Assembly (NCBI GenBank): GCA_014218235.1
Contig: CM024759.1
Coordinates: 10,742,712 to 10,806,711 of the forward strand
DNA: 64,000 bases
Source: Colocasia esculenta
Taxonomy: Eukaryota > Streptophyta > Magnoliopsida > Alismatales > Araceae
Direction of reading: 5' to 3'
This document shows, piece after piece, positions 45,524 to 56,751 of this stretch. Below the pieces are notes generated by a model. That model was not told the origin of the DNA, did not search any database, and was given only the letters and a program-made list of their open reading frames with translations. Position numbers and translations under genes: made by a program. Position 1 is the stretch's first letter. The number at the start of each line of letters is the position of its first letter.

Positions 45524-46066
45524 TGTGAGCTGAGGTGCGTGGGTGCAACCTAACACTATACGCACCTTAGGAGAGCGTGTTAAGCCTGTGTCAATAAACC
45601 TTCCCATTCAAAACTTTGGGATTGATGTGTATGTTCTCATTTATTTGATGAGAATTTATATATTTAACTCAAAGTCTTGAATTGTCCAATTTGAATAGTC
45701 CGTGAATGTTTGATCGCACTTAGGTGGTCACTTACTATATGTGTATGTACTGTATGTTGAAAATTTTGGTTGCATCTACTCACTCCTCTCTAATAAACTT
45801 TTATTGATTATTAGGAAAAATTCTTAATTAATAAATTTTGTTGGTATATCGGAGAGGTGTGGGGAGATGCTATCAAAATTTTTAGCATATTGTACAACAC
45901 ATACAGTAATTGATCGTGCGATCAAATCTTTATGGATGGGTTAAAAAGTGATAATTTAAATAATATTCCCTTCCTATACATGTTGTCTATGTCAAACGAT
46001 GTGAGGGTGGGCCGAGTTGTTTTTTAGAGTTTATGAATTTCTAAATCTCTTGTGAGTTAACATTTA
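45524..46066. other. Target DNA upstream of the CACTA transposase remnant
   Basis: AT-rich, with no ORF of note. It joins to 21957-22316 once Sirevirus B is removed. It is probably CACTA noncoding sequence, but no CACTA terminal repeat was seen. Confidence 0.5.
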
Positions 46067-47825
46067 ATGGGTGCGAGAAAATGTCAACATTATTCATGGA
46101 TGTACTGTACAATAGTTAACCGGATGGTGTTAGAAGAGTTTAAATGTGGAGTTGATAGTTTTATTCAGTTTGCATTGGGGAATTCAACTGTAGCAGTAGA
46201 CCTTCAGGGTAACATCCGATGCTCCTACTTAGGTTGCAACAACTTAAAGTGGATTTCACCATGGGTTGTCCAACATCATTTCTACATGAAAGGATTTGTT
46301 CCAAATTATGAGTTTTGGACTTGTTATGGTGAGCATGTCCAATATGAGCCTGCCAATGTTGCAGGCACAAGTATGTATGTTCATATGGTCATATATGCTA
46401 CTGGTTTGGACTTTAATGTTCATGAAGACCAATACAACGAAGAGGCACCGAACAATACAACTGAAAGATTTTATCAATTACTTCGGGATGTTGATGAGCC
46501 GTTATGGGATGTTTGTGAAAACCACACTAGATTGTCAGCAGTCTCCTAGCTACTAAATTTGAAATATGAATTTCATATGAGTCAGAGTTGTTTTGACCGG
46601 CTTCTCCTACTCATCAAGAGTATGTTGGTTGGATATGAGAGGTTGCTTGAAAATTGTTACTATGCAAAGAAGATAGTAAATGACCTAGGGCTTGGATTCT
46701 TGAAAATCGATGCATTCCCTAATCATTGTATGCTATATTACAAAGATGATGTTGATAAGAGATCATATTCTATTTGCCAACATGACAGATTCAAGCCTAA
46801 GAGAGGGGACAATTCAAAGCAGAAGGATGTACCTTATAAGTCATTGTGATACTTTCCTCTGACACCTAGTTTACTGTGGATGTATATGTCCCCAAAGATA
46901 GCTTGGCATATGACATGGCATGTGGAAAGAGTCTGTCGTGATGATGATGAAATCAGTCATCCTACCGATGGTGAAGCTTGGACTCATTTCAACTGTGATC
47001 ATTCTTTCTTCTCAAGGGAGCCATGTAATGTTAGACTGAATTTATGCACTAATGGCTTCAATCCATTCGGAGGTTCGGTGGCATCTTACTCTTGTTGGCC
47101 AGTATTCCTAACACTGTACAACCTTCTGCCGGGTATGTGCATGGAGCGAGAGAGTTTATTTTTATCCTTGCTGATTCATGATCCAAAAAGTATGGGAAAA
47201 AATTTGGATATATACCTCAGACCCTTAATTGATGATGTAAAATTATTATGGTTAGATGGAGTTGTTACTTACGATGCATATAGAAAACATAATTTCATTA
47301 TGAAGGTTGCACTAATGTGGACAATAAGTGACTTCCCTGCATATGGCATGCTATATAACTGGAGCACACATGGGAAGTTGGCATGTCTCTACTGTATGGA
47401 TGATTCCAAATCAATTTTGCTGAAATATGGTGGAAAATCATGTTGGTTCGATTGCCATCAATGGTATCTACCAAGTGACCATCCTTTCCGAAGTCAAAAG
47501 GACTTATTCTTGAGGAGCACAATTGAAATGGATGAAGCAACTTTGGAACAAGTGCCTAGTCGACATATAGCGAGGTAGATGCAAAACTTACCAGATGTAG
47601 TACACTTGACCGGTAGTACCCAACAACTCCCAAGATTTGAAAAGAATCACAACTGGGTGAAGAAAAGCATCGTCTGAGAATTGCCTTACTGGTCAACTCT
47701 TTTGATAGAACACAACCTGACTGGAATCCAAATCGGATACCTGATTTGAACTTGGCACTCAAAGAACCATTCTCTGAATTGACTTAGTGTAAATAAAGAG
47801 AAAAAAACTATGATTAAGGGTCCAG
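46067..47825 (+). pseudogene. CACTA (En/Spm) TNP2-type transposase pseudogene
   Basis: One frame from ATG 46067 carries in-frame stops at 46547, 46847, 47576 and about 47668, and no frameshift. The N-terminal part (SWMYCTIVNRMVLEEFKCGVDSFIQF, then CPC-like Cys/His residues) matches the Transpos_assoc domain. From about 46900 it matches Transposase_21: WHVERVCRDDDEISHPTDGEAW, NGFNPFGGSVASYSCWPV, ISDFPAYGMLYNWSTHGKLAC and CHQWYLPSDHPFR. The usual TDGFNPFG Asp is Asn. Similarity is lost near 47709, and Gypsy-3 begins at 47826, so the C-terminal half is missing. It would have cut and pasted CACTA elements; this copy cannot. Confidence 0.88.
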
Positions 47826-48128
47826 TGTAACGACCCCGAGAAGCCGACCCTCAGCCCAAGCCGAGGACCCAATTTTCGCGGTCGTCGCCCATGGATCTGA
47901 AGACCCGGAAGGACTATAACACAAGTCTAATAGAATATGTAAAGGAAACACAGACAGAGATAACTTTGCCACTGTTAGATATGGGGACGACGACTACGAC
48001 CCCTCCTCCTCCACCCAACGCGCTCCCTGCCGCTGCTGAGAAGTCTCACCTAGAAAAAAAGGGTAGAGCTTCACAACAGAAGCTCAGTAGGGACTACCAA
48101 TGTCCTATTGGCTCTAAAAGGTGGGAAA

Positions 48129-48173
<45 letters not shown>

Positions 48174-50018
48174 CAAATTAATGACAGCAGTTATATATTC
48201 TACTCTACACGAGAAAGCGCAGAAGCAAAGCTACTAACTACAATGGTACGGAAACGACAATGAGGATGGAAACTCCGTAGAACTTGCACGTCGTGACCAC
48301 CACACGACAGGCAACACAGACAGAGTGAGCTTTGCCTGGACAAGAGACACTAGCTATGGAAACCACTACCACTAGTCAACCCGTCAGGTGCGTCCACTGA
48401 CGTCTTATCCTCGACCTAGGTCCAAACTTCACATCTCGTAAGAGTGGGGGCAGGAACTCAAAGTACACAACAGTAACCGCCGTAGTCTGGCCGGACTATG
48501 GTCCCATGCCTGGCCTCTCTCTAGGTGGTTCCGGGGCCACAAAGAGCGAGGCAGTGAGAAAAAGGACTGGCTGGCCTGCACTAGGTAGAACTCCAGCCGT
48601 CCTCAGTGTCCTAGACCGACCAAGAGAGCTCTGCAAATGACTCGATGCCTCTGTTCTAACCACAATTTTCCCCTCTACTCTAGAGTCCATGACTCGAGTA
48701 TGCTCGTCGCCCCGAATGCTCCCTCTAAGGCGCATGAGGATGGGGGTCCCAGGTAAATGGTAATAACCTCTCTTGCGGGACAAGCCCTCAGGTGTCGAGC
48801 ACCGGGTGAATGACTAGTGTAGGATTGTACTAGGAACAAGCACTGGTGCCAAGGGTACAGAAAGAACTGGGAACGATGAAGACTCCACAGAAAATGGAAC
48901 TCCACAAAAACTTACCTGTATCTGATACTATTGCGACGCCCACGGCCGTTGTGACACTATCGCGATGCCGCAGTCAGTTGCGACCATGTCACGACGCCTT
49001 AGGGTGTCGCGATGATGTCACGACGGCCATGCCAATCGTGACATCATCGCGACCCCTAAGTCGGTCGCGACCTCTGTCGAGAAGGGTCCCGGGACAACCC
49101 TCCCGAGAACCACCCCAAACGGGTACAAACACATTCCATTGGGGAAGGGGAGCATGGGAAACATGTAGTAAAGCTTCTAAATGAGGCAAACCACCCTCAA
49201 CCCCATAAAACATGCATTCATAAGGAAATCTACACTCGAGGGAAACCTCACTCACCACGAGCATGGATCTCACACACCCCACAACCCCAAACCATGGAGA
49301 ACACGAGACATCTTAAGGGGAAGGGAGCATGCTAGAACGAGAGTGAAAGAGGGGTCCCTACCTCAAGGAGTAGAGCTGACCCGTTGGGGCCTTCATGTTG
49401 GAATGGCCACCTCCTCCTCGCTCCTAGCACCACACAGATGCCTCCTACACGAATGGAGCGTCACCTCCCCGCCAAGAATGCCCAAAGATCACCGGAGAAA
49501 CCAAGAGGCTCGGAGGGGAAGAAGAAGGGAGAAGAAGAAGAAAGGAAAGGGAGAAGGGGGAAATGGGTGCTGGCCTCGGTTTTGAACCGATGGGCCCAAA
49601 GACGTGATGGGTCGAGCCGACACGACAGCAAGCCTATCGCGACACCCCAGAGTGTCGCGACCATGTCACGACAGCCAGCCTCGACGCGACACCAAAAGTG
49701 GTCAAACCACGAAGAATGGGAAATCCAAAACGCGACGGCCTGCCAGGTCGCGTCAACGCTGTATGTGCCTAACACCCGACAAGGCCGTTCTGACAGAAAG
49801 GATAGCAGTCAGAATGGTCAGAAAAGTAGTCACATCACCTTTAGACGTCGCGACAAGAACGTGACGCCCACCTTTGTCGCGACTAGAATGCGACGGTTGG
49901 GTGTGTCACGACCAAAAGCACGTCGCGACTGGCTCCTCTGGCACGCGAATGTCGCGACCAAGGGGTCCGTCGCGAGCAAGAGGACAGGGCTAAGGGCCCA
50001 AGAGGGCCGGGTCTTACA
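47826..50018 (-). repeat. 3' LTR of Gypsy-3
   Basis: 2193 bp from TGTAACGACCCCG to GGGTCTTACA. A (TA)n run of about 40 bp lies at 48130-48170. The outer part (48925-49070 and 49610-50000) holds many TCGCGAC inverted repeats. Confidence 0.9.
48925..49070. promoter_or_regulatory. TCGCGAC/TCGTGAC hyphenated inverted-repeat cluster
   Basis: Perfect examples: arms ATGTCACGA and TCGTGACAT at 49015-49044, and arms TCGCGACC and GGTCGCGA at 49047-49070. A further one in the same LTR has arms TCGCGACAC and GTGTCGCGA at 49637-49660. Confidence 0.85.
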
Positions 50019-50035
50019 TCGTACCCCCCTTAAGA
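50019..50035 (-). promoter_or_regulatory. Polypurine tract of Gypsy-3
   Basis: On the minus strand TTAAGGGGGGTACGA directly precedes the 3' LTR start TGTAAGACCC. Confidence 0.75.
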
Positions 50036-50109
50036 AATTTCGTCATCGAAATTAAAAGAAACTCAGTTTCAATAGGAAGCAACCTAAAAAACGGGAAACA
50101 ATGTATCGA

Positions 50110-53100
50110 TCACTCAAACAAATATTGAAACTGCTCTCTCATCTCATCCCCGCACTCCCAAGTGGCCTCGCCACCAACGCGGTTCTCCCAAACAACCTTG
50201 ATGAGAGGAATCTACCTCCGGTGCAACTGCTGCACTCTGCGGTCCACAACTCTGACCGGGTACTCTGGTACTGACAAATCTGGTGCAACCTCAATCTGCG
50301 AGTAGTCTAACACATGTGACGGATCTGCAATGTAACTCCTAAGCTACGAAGGGTGAAAAACCTCGTGCACACCTGCTAACTCTGCTGGAAGATGCAATCT
50401 GTACGTGACCTCGCCGATCCTCTCTGTAATAGGGAAAGGTCCAATATACCTAGGGCTGAGCTTTCCCTTCTTTCCGAACCTCATGACACCCTTGGTCGGC
50501 GTGACTCGTAAGAACACAAGGTCACCCACGCTGAACTGCAACGGCCTCCTGCGGACATCTGCATAACTCTTCTGCCTACTCTGTGCTACCTGAAGCCTCT
50601 GCCTGACTAAATTGATTGTGTCTGCACACTGCTGTACCATCTCTAGTCCCAAAAGCTGCCTCACAGCCACTTCAAACCTATGAAATGGTGTCCTGCATGG
50701 CCGACCATACAAAGCCTCGTATGGTGGCATTCCAATGCTCGAGTGATAACTGTTGTTGTATGCAAACTCCACCATTGGAAGGTGGGACTCCCAAGTGCCA
50801 CCCCAATCCAAATAGAACGTTATCAACATATCCTATAAAGTCTGTATAGTCCTCTTCGACTGACCGTTTGACTGTGGGTGATACGCTGAACTCAGTCTCA
50901 ACTCTGTACCAAGAGCTCTCTGTAAACTGCGCCAAAATCCTAAAGTGAACCTCGGATCTCTATTGGAAACAATGGAAACTGGGGTTCCGTGTCCCTGGTA
51001 AGCCAGTCCACTGACTAAGACATCCTGACTGGAAGGAAGTGCGCAAACTTGGTCAACCTATTCACGATCACCTAAATACCATCATGCCTCTGCGGAGTAC
51101 AGGGCAAACCAACCACAAAGTCCATGGTGATGTCGTCCCACTTCCACTAAGGAATGGGTAACGGCTGCAACTCACCACCTAGACGTTGATGCTCAGCCTT
51201 CACCTGCTGATACGTAAGGCAACAAGCAACAAACTCTGCCACACTCCTCTTCATCCTTGGCCACCAAAAGAACCTCTTCAGGTTATGGTACATCTTAGTG
51301 GAACTAGGATGAATATCATACCTCGATTGATGTGCCTCTGACAACAGCGCTTGCCGTGCATCACAGGGAACGTACAATCTACCTTTGAATCTGACCTCAC
51401 TATCCTCATCCAGCTCAACATCTGGCATCTATAAATTATCTGCCAACTCTGAATCCGCATGCTGTGCCTCCAACACTTGACGATACACTGACGGGTGAAC
51501 TGACAAATTGGTCATCACTGCACGGTCTCTACACCTCGAAGGGCAGAAAACTCCTTGAGCCAAGTCCAAAAACAACCTCCACTCTCTGACCATCAATGAA
51601 CTCAAGCAAACATGCCTGCTCAAAGCATCCACCACGACGTTAGCCCTTCCCGGATGATAGGAGAGGGTAAGGTCGTAGTCCTTCAGGTACTCTATCCATC
51701 TGCGCTGCCTCAAGTTCAAATCCTTCTGAGTGAAGATATACTGCAAACTCTGATGGTCGGTGAAGATCTCAAACGCCTCGCCGTACAATAGTGCCTCCAC
51801 AACTTCAGAGCGAACACCACTACTGCCAACTCCAAGTCATGAGTAGGGTAGTTCTCCTCATGCTTCTTCAACTGTCATGAAGCATAGGCAATGACCCCAC
51901 CATGTTGCATTAGCACCGCACCCAAACCTGATCTCGAACCGTCGGTGTAGACCACAAAACCTTCGCTACCTGACGGAAAGACCAACATTGGCGCTGAAGT
52001 CAACCTCGTCTTTAGCTCCTGAAAACTCCTCTCGCAGTCCTCTATCCAAACAAACCTAGTCTCAAGTCTGATCAATCTAGTCAATGGCTCTGCAATCCTG
52101 GAAAAATCTTGGATAAACCTCCTATAGTAACCTGCCAAACCTAGAAAGCTGCGAACCTCTGACACTGAAGTGGGATGCTCCCAAGACAACACTGCCTCAA
52201 CCTTGGTAGGATCCACTGCCATACCAGAACCTGAGATCACGTGTTCGAGAAAGTGCACCTCCCTCAGCCAAAATTCGCACTTGTCGAACTTGGCATAAAG
52301 TTGGTGACTTTGCAAAGTCTCCAACACGATCCTCAGATGCTCATCGTGCTCCTCCTCAGAAGCCGAGTAGACCAAAATGTCATCTACAAAGATGACCACA
52401 AACCTATCCAAGTACTCACTGAACACTCTGTGCATCAAATCCATAAAAGCTGCTGGCTCATTGGTGAGCCCAAACGACATCACAACAAACTCGAAGTGAC
52501 CGTACCTCGAACGGAAAGCTATCGGGCCAATATCTGACTCTCTGATCCTCAACTGGCAGTAACCAGACCTCAAGTCAATCTTTGAAAACACTCTGGTTGA
52601 CTGCAACTGATCAAACAAGTCATCGATCTTGTGAAACGGATACTTGGTCTTCACTGTGACCTGGTTCAACTACCTGTAATTGATGCACAACTGCAAGCTG
52701 CCATCCTTCGTCCTTATGAACAACACTGGCGCACCCCACGGAGAATGACTCGGACGGATGAAACCCAACTTAAGCAACTCCTGCAACTGGCACTGCAACT
52801 CGCGCAACTCAGCCGAAGCCATCCGCGAAGCCATCCGGTATGGTGCCTTAGATAAAGGCATTATACCAGGCAAAAGCTCAATGGAGAACTCTACCTCCCG
52901 CTCAGGCGATAACCCAGGTAGATCCTCCGGAAAAACATCATAAAACTCACAAACAATAGGTACATCATAAACTGACGACCCACTAGGCTCCAAAGAACAA
53001 ACAAAAGCAAGATATGCTACGCAACCATCGCGAATCAAACGACGAGATCGACGGAAAGAAATAAAAGGTCGATGGGTAGACCAGATACCTCGGAAGCAGA

Positions 53101-53491
53101 GAACAGGTGCTCCAGGTATCTTAAACTGCACGATCTTCTACTGACAATCCACCACAGCTGAGTGAGCCTCCAACCAGTCCATGCCAAGGATGACGTCAAA
53201 GTCACGAAGCTGCAACGCGTACAACCTGTCCGGCAACTGGTGTCCCTGGACCTTAGCTGTGACACCCTCAAGGTAGCCGAAAGAACGCATGTAATCACCA
53301 GACAGAAGATCGACCATCACGTCAGACTGCCTCTCAGGTGTGTGATGAACCAGCGACTCGTAAAGCTCCTCGGAAGCAAGACAAAGGGAAGCATCGGGAT
53401 CAACTAGAACACGAGCAGCTCTGCCAAGGATAGGCAAAGTACCTATAACCAGGTTCGACGCCTCGGCCTCCTCCCTGGTGAGAGCCATCAC
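50110..53491 (-). pseudogene. Gypsy-3 pol (PR-RT-RH-INT-chromodomain-like)
   Basis: Protease: ARVLVDPDASLCLASEELYESL, where the usual DSG is DPD, so it is inactive. Reverse transcriptase: about 52900-52200, with YPFHKIDDLFDQLQ, SKIDLRSGYCQLRI and FVDDILVYS. RNase H: FVVYTDGSRSGLGAVLMQ to HPGRANVVVDALSR. Integrase zinc region: HQSRYDIHPSSTKMYHNLKR, with one CCHC-type Cys replaced by Tyr. The integrase core is badly eroded, then YNNSYHSSIGMPPYEALYG. The C terminus has a GDLVFLRVTP-type integrase tail and a last segment (VVDRRVQQL, then ATWECGDEMREQF) like the chromodomain-related end of Tekay/Del chromoviruses. Stops lie near 52670, 51875, 51429, 51147, 50344 and others. Confidence 0.88.
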
Positions 53492-53494
53492 ACG

Positions 53495-54996
53495 ACCACG
53501 ACCAAGCCCATGCTGCGGCGCCTACTGGGGTTGCTGCTTCTGCGGCGGCTGCTGGTGCTGCGAAAACTATTGCTGCTGGTGGTATGGCTGAAACTGCTGA
53601 TGCTACTGAAATTACTGAGGCTACTGATGCTGCTAAAACTGCTGAGGCTACAACTGGTACCGCCTCTACTGCTGCTGACGGGGTGCCTGCTGCTGTGGAG
53701 GGTACTGGTACTGTGGCAACTACTGAGTGTACTTTACTGGCTGCTGCGACTGCTGGACTTTTCCCATTGGGCAATCCCTCCTGTAGTGGCTTGGTAAGCC
53801 GCAAGTGAGTGTACTTTACTTGCCCTGCTCAGCTACCTGCTGGACCGATTGCTCAACAAACCTCGACTGACGCTTTTTCTGCTTGCCCCGACCACCCCCA
53901 CAAGTGGTCATCTGCTTGAACCTCGAGCGCAAATCGGAACTGCTCGAACTGCCTGAGACCGAAGAAGAAGAAGTCACACTACCACGACTACCTGTGGGGC
54001 GCTAGTACGGTGTGGTCCTGGAGGAAGCTCCTCTCTACTGTTGCTGCTGCTGGGGCTGCCAGGTCTCTCTCTCCAAGGCGGTGGCCTTAGCCACTGCCAC
54101 TCCCAAAGTGGCACACATGTGAGCAGTCACGCCCCACCTCAAATCTGGCCTCAGTCCTGCAGTAAACTTCTCTGCACAAGCCTGCTCATTGCCGGCAACA
54201 TGTGGAACATGCCTCAACAACCTGACAAACCTTTGGTGATACTAAGCAACCGTCAGATCACCCTGAACCAACTCATGGAATTGATCTTGTCTCTCACGTT
54301 GAGCATAATCGGGAAAATACTCGCCGTGGAAGACCTCCAAAAACTGCCGCCAAGAAATCTAGTCCAAACGTAGCCCTGGGAAGGTGTCTGCCTCTAAACT
54401 CTCCACCACTCATGGGCTGGCCCCTTGAGCTGATACACTGCCAATCTGACCTGATCCTCGTCGGCGCACTCCATGGTCTCGAACATACGCTCCAACTCGT
54501 GCCTCCAACTCTCAACTTTGTCTGGGTTGTAGTCGCTGTAGAACATTGGCGGTTGGAGACGCAAGAACCTCTCCAAGAGGGCGGTCCTATCCTCAGTGAC
54601 AACCGTCCTCCTCCTACTGACTCGAGTGCTCCCAGTACCTGATGCCTGCTGAACCGCTGGCTGCTCCACCTGTGGATCTGCCTACTGCTCTGGTACTACT
54701 GGGGGAGGTACTGACGGCTGACTTCCTGCTGCCATCTGCCTTGGCTGCCATGTCCTATGGAATATGGTCCTGAAAAATTGCTCGGCCATAGGGAACTAAT
54801 TTACATACTGCTGTGGTGGGGGCTGGTACCACTGCTACTGCTGCTCACCCGCTGCTGCTGCTGCCGCAACCTCCTAAGGATGTGCCACAGACTCCTCTGC
54901 TGACTCATCCTCCTGGACCTGACCCGGTGTTGGCATATCTGACTCACCCTGCTGCTCCATCAACTCTTTGGCCTGCCTACGCCTGCGCGGAGCCAT
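53495..54996 (-). pseudogene. Gypsy-3 gag pseudogene
   Basis: It starts at ATG 54996 with basic MAPRRRRQAKELMEQQGE, like Gypsy-1 gag. The core is LLERFLRLQPPMFYSDYNPD, then W-x-HELERMFETMECADEDQV and LKGPAHEWW. The second half (RHVPHVAGNEQACAEKFTAGL) lies at 54220-54035, separated by stops. Near 53760 a knuckle remnant CGLPSHYRRDC has lost its first Cys. Downstream, 53500-53700 is a Ser/Gln-type low-complexity stretch. Confidence 0.82.
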
Positions 54997-55119
54997 ATCC
55001 TGCACGACACACAACCAACAAGGTTAACGACACTAACTCGGGCGGCTGGTAGTATACTTGTACTACTGTTGGGACTTCCTATTGCAGTTTAAATCCACTA
55101 TAAGTCCTTTTAGACTCTC

Positions 55120-55131
55120 GCTCTGATACCA
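55120..55131 (-). promoter_or_regulatory. Primer binding site of Gypsy-3
   Basis: On the minus strand TGGTATCAGAGC lies two bases from the LTR end. The LTR terminal dinucleotide here is mutated (TATAACG instead of TGTAACG on the plus strand). Confidence 0.88.
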
Positions 55132-55133
55132 AC

Positions 55134-56153
55134 TATAACGACCCCGACAACCCGACCCTCGGCCCAAGCCGAGGACCCAATTTTCACAATCACCGCCCAC
55201 AGATCCGGGGACTCGGAAGGGATATAACACAAGTCTAATAGAATATGTAAAGGATATAAACGTTAACTACTGAACTAGAAGCACACACGCGGAAACAGAA
55301 AGAAGAGCAAGACCGCAGTGTATCGCTCTAGGTACAGTCCCAACACATACACACAACTAGTGCAAGTAAAAAGGGGGAGGAGCCCTTAGGGGCATACCCC
55401 TAGGGTGAACTACAACTGAAGGGGAAAACCCACTGCTAAATATGGGGATGATGACTACCGCCTCGCCTCCTCTGCCCGACACACTCCCTACCGCTGTTGA
55501 GAAGTCTCACCTAGAAAAAGAAGGGATGAGCTTCACAACAGAAGCTCAGTAGGGACTACCAATCTCCTACTGGCTCTAATAAGCGGGAAAGAATATATAT
55601 ATATATATATATATAAATAAATTAAATAACAGCAGTTATATATTCTACTCTACACGAGAAAGTGCGGAAGCAAAGCTACTAACTACAACGGTACGGAAGC
55701 GACAACGCGGACGGAAACTCTGTAGAACCTGCACGTCGTGACCACCACACGACTGGCAACACAGACAGAGAAAACTCTGCCTGAACAAGAGACACTAGCT
55801 ATGGAAACCGCTACCACTAGTCAACCGGTCAGGTGCATCCACTGACGTCTTATCCTCGACCCAGGTTCAAACCACCACGTCCCGTCAGAGTGGGGGCAGG
55901 AACTCAAAGTACACAACAGTAACCGCCGTAGTCTGGCCGGACTATGGTCCCACGTCTGGCCTGTCTAGGTGGTTCCGGCGCCATAAAGAGCGAGGTAGTG
56001 AGAAAAAGGACTGGCTGGCCTGCACCGGGTAGAACTCCAGCCATCCTCAGTGTCCTAGACCAACCAAGAGAGCTCTGTAAATGACTCGACTCCGCTGTCC
56101 TAACCACCGTTTTCCCCTCTATTCTAGAGTCCGTGACTCGAGTACGCTCGTTG
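55134..56153 (-). repeat. 5' LTR of Gypsy-3, truncated by the next insertion
   Basis: Matches the first kilobase of 47826-50018, with a (TA)n at 55592-55615 and about 150 bp not present in the left copy. It stops at CGTTG (56149-56153), where the plus-strand chromovirus begins; the remainder should lie beyond 64000. Confidence 0.85.
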
Positions 56154-56751
56154 TGTAACACCCCAAAATTTTTATGTATTTTAAAATTAGAAAAATTTGA
56201 AGATTTTGATATTAAACATAACTATTATCATGAGATGTAAATAAGTTTAATTTAGGATTAATATGTATTAATAAATGTTATTCCAGTGTCGTACTTAGAG
56301 GTGCGCACTCCGATAGGGCGACACCGGAATTCTGTAACGAAAATGAAATCCGAGAACACCATAATTTCCAGAAAAATATGCTGATATCAGAAATGTAAAT
56401 ATCCAGAATTGTTGATGTTTGGATTCTGAGATTTAGCCGACGCAACTATTTTTCGGACAATTTTTGCCGGGTGAAAAATAAATTCTAAAAATCAAACTAA
56501 AATCACCACAATTTATAAACCTTTTCATTAACTTATGGTTGAAATTTCAATTTAATTGAACACCATTGGGACACATAAACATGTGGTCCAATGGGCCCGC
56601 CGAATTACCATCCATTTACGGTAACTATTTTTTGGTTAATAGTTGCTTACGTAATATTGGTAACATAAGCTCATATCACTGGGGGTGAAATAGCCTACAC
56701 GATCTTACCTTACATGTAACCCTTGAAGCTTGCATGTGGAACGTGGCTATG

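Larger units (their letters stand above)
47826..56153 (-). mobile_element. Gypsy-3: decayed Ty3/gypsy chromovirus
   Basis: The left (3') LTR is 47826-50018 and the right (5') LTR starts at 55134 and is cut at 56153 by another insertion. The left target pentamer is TCCAG (47821-47825); its partner is right of the window. Minus-strand order is primer binding site, gag, knuckle, protease, RT, RNase H, integrase and a chromodomain-like tail, i.e. the gypsy order. Many stops interrupt gag and pol. The LTRs differ by a deletion of about 150 bp in the left copy near 47945, many substitutions, and different (TA)n lengths, so it is old. Confidence 0.9.

Noticed and set aside
49384..50055. 223-aa plus-strand ORF in Gypsy-3 LTR
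   Set aside because: Antisense to the element, lies in the TCGCGAC inverted-repeat region and has no recognisable domain.
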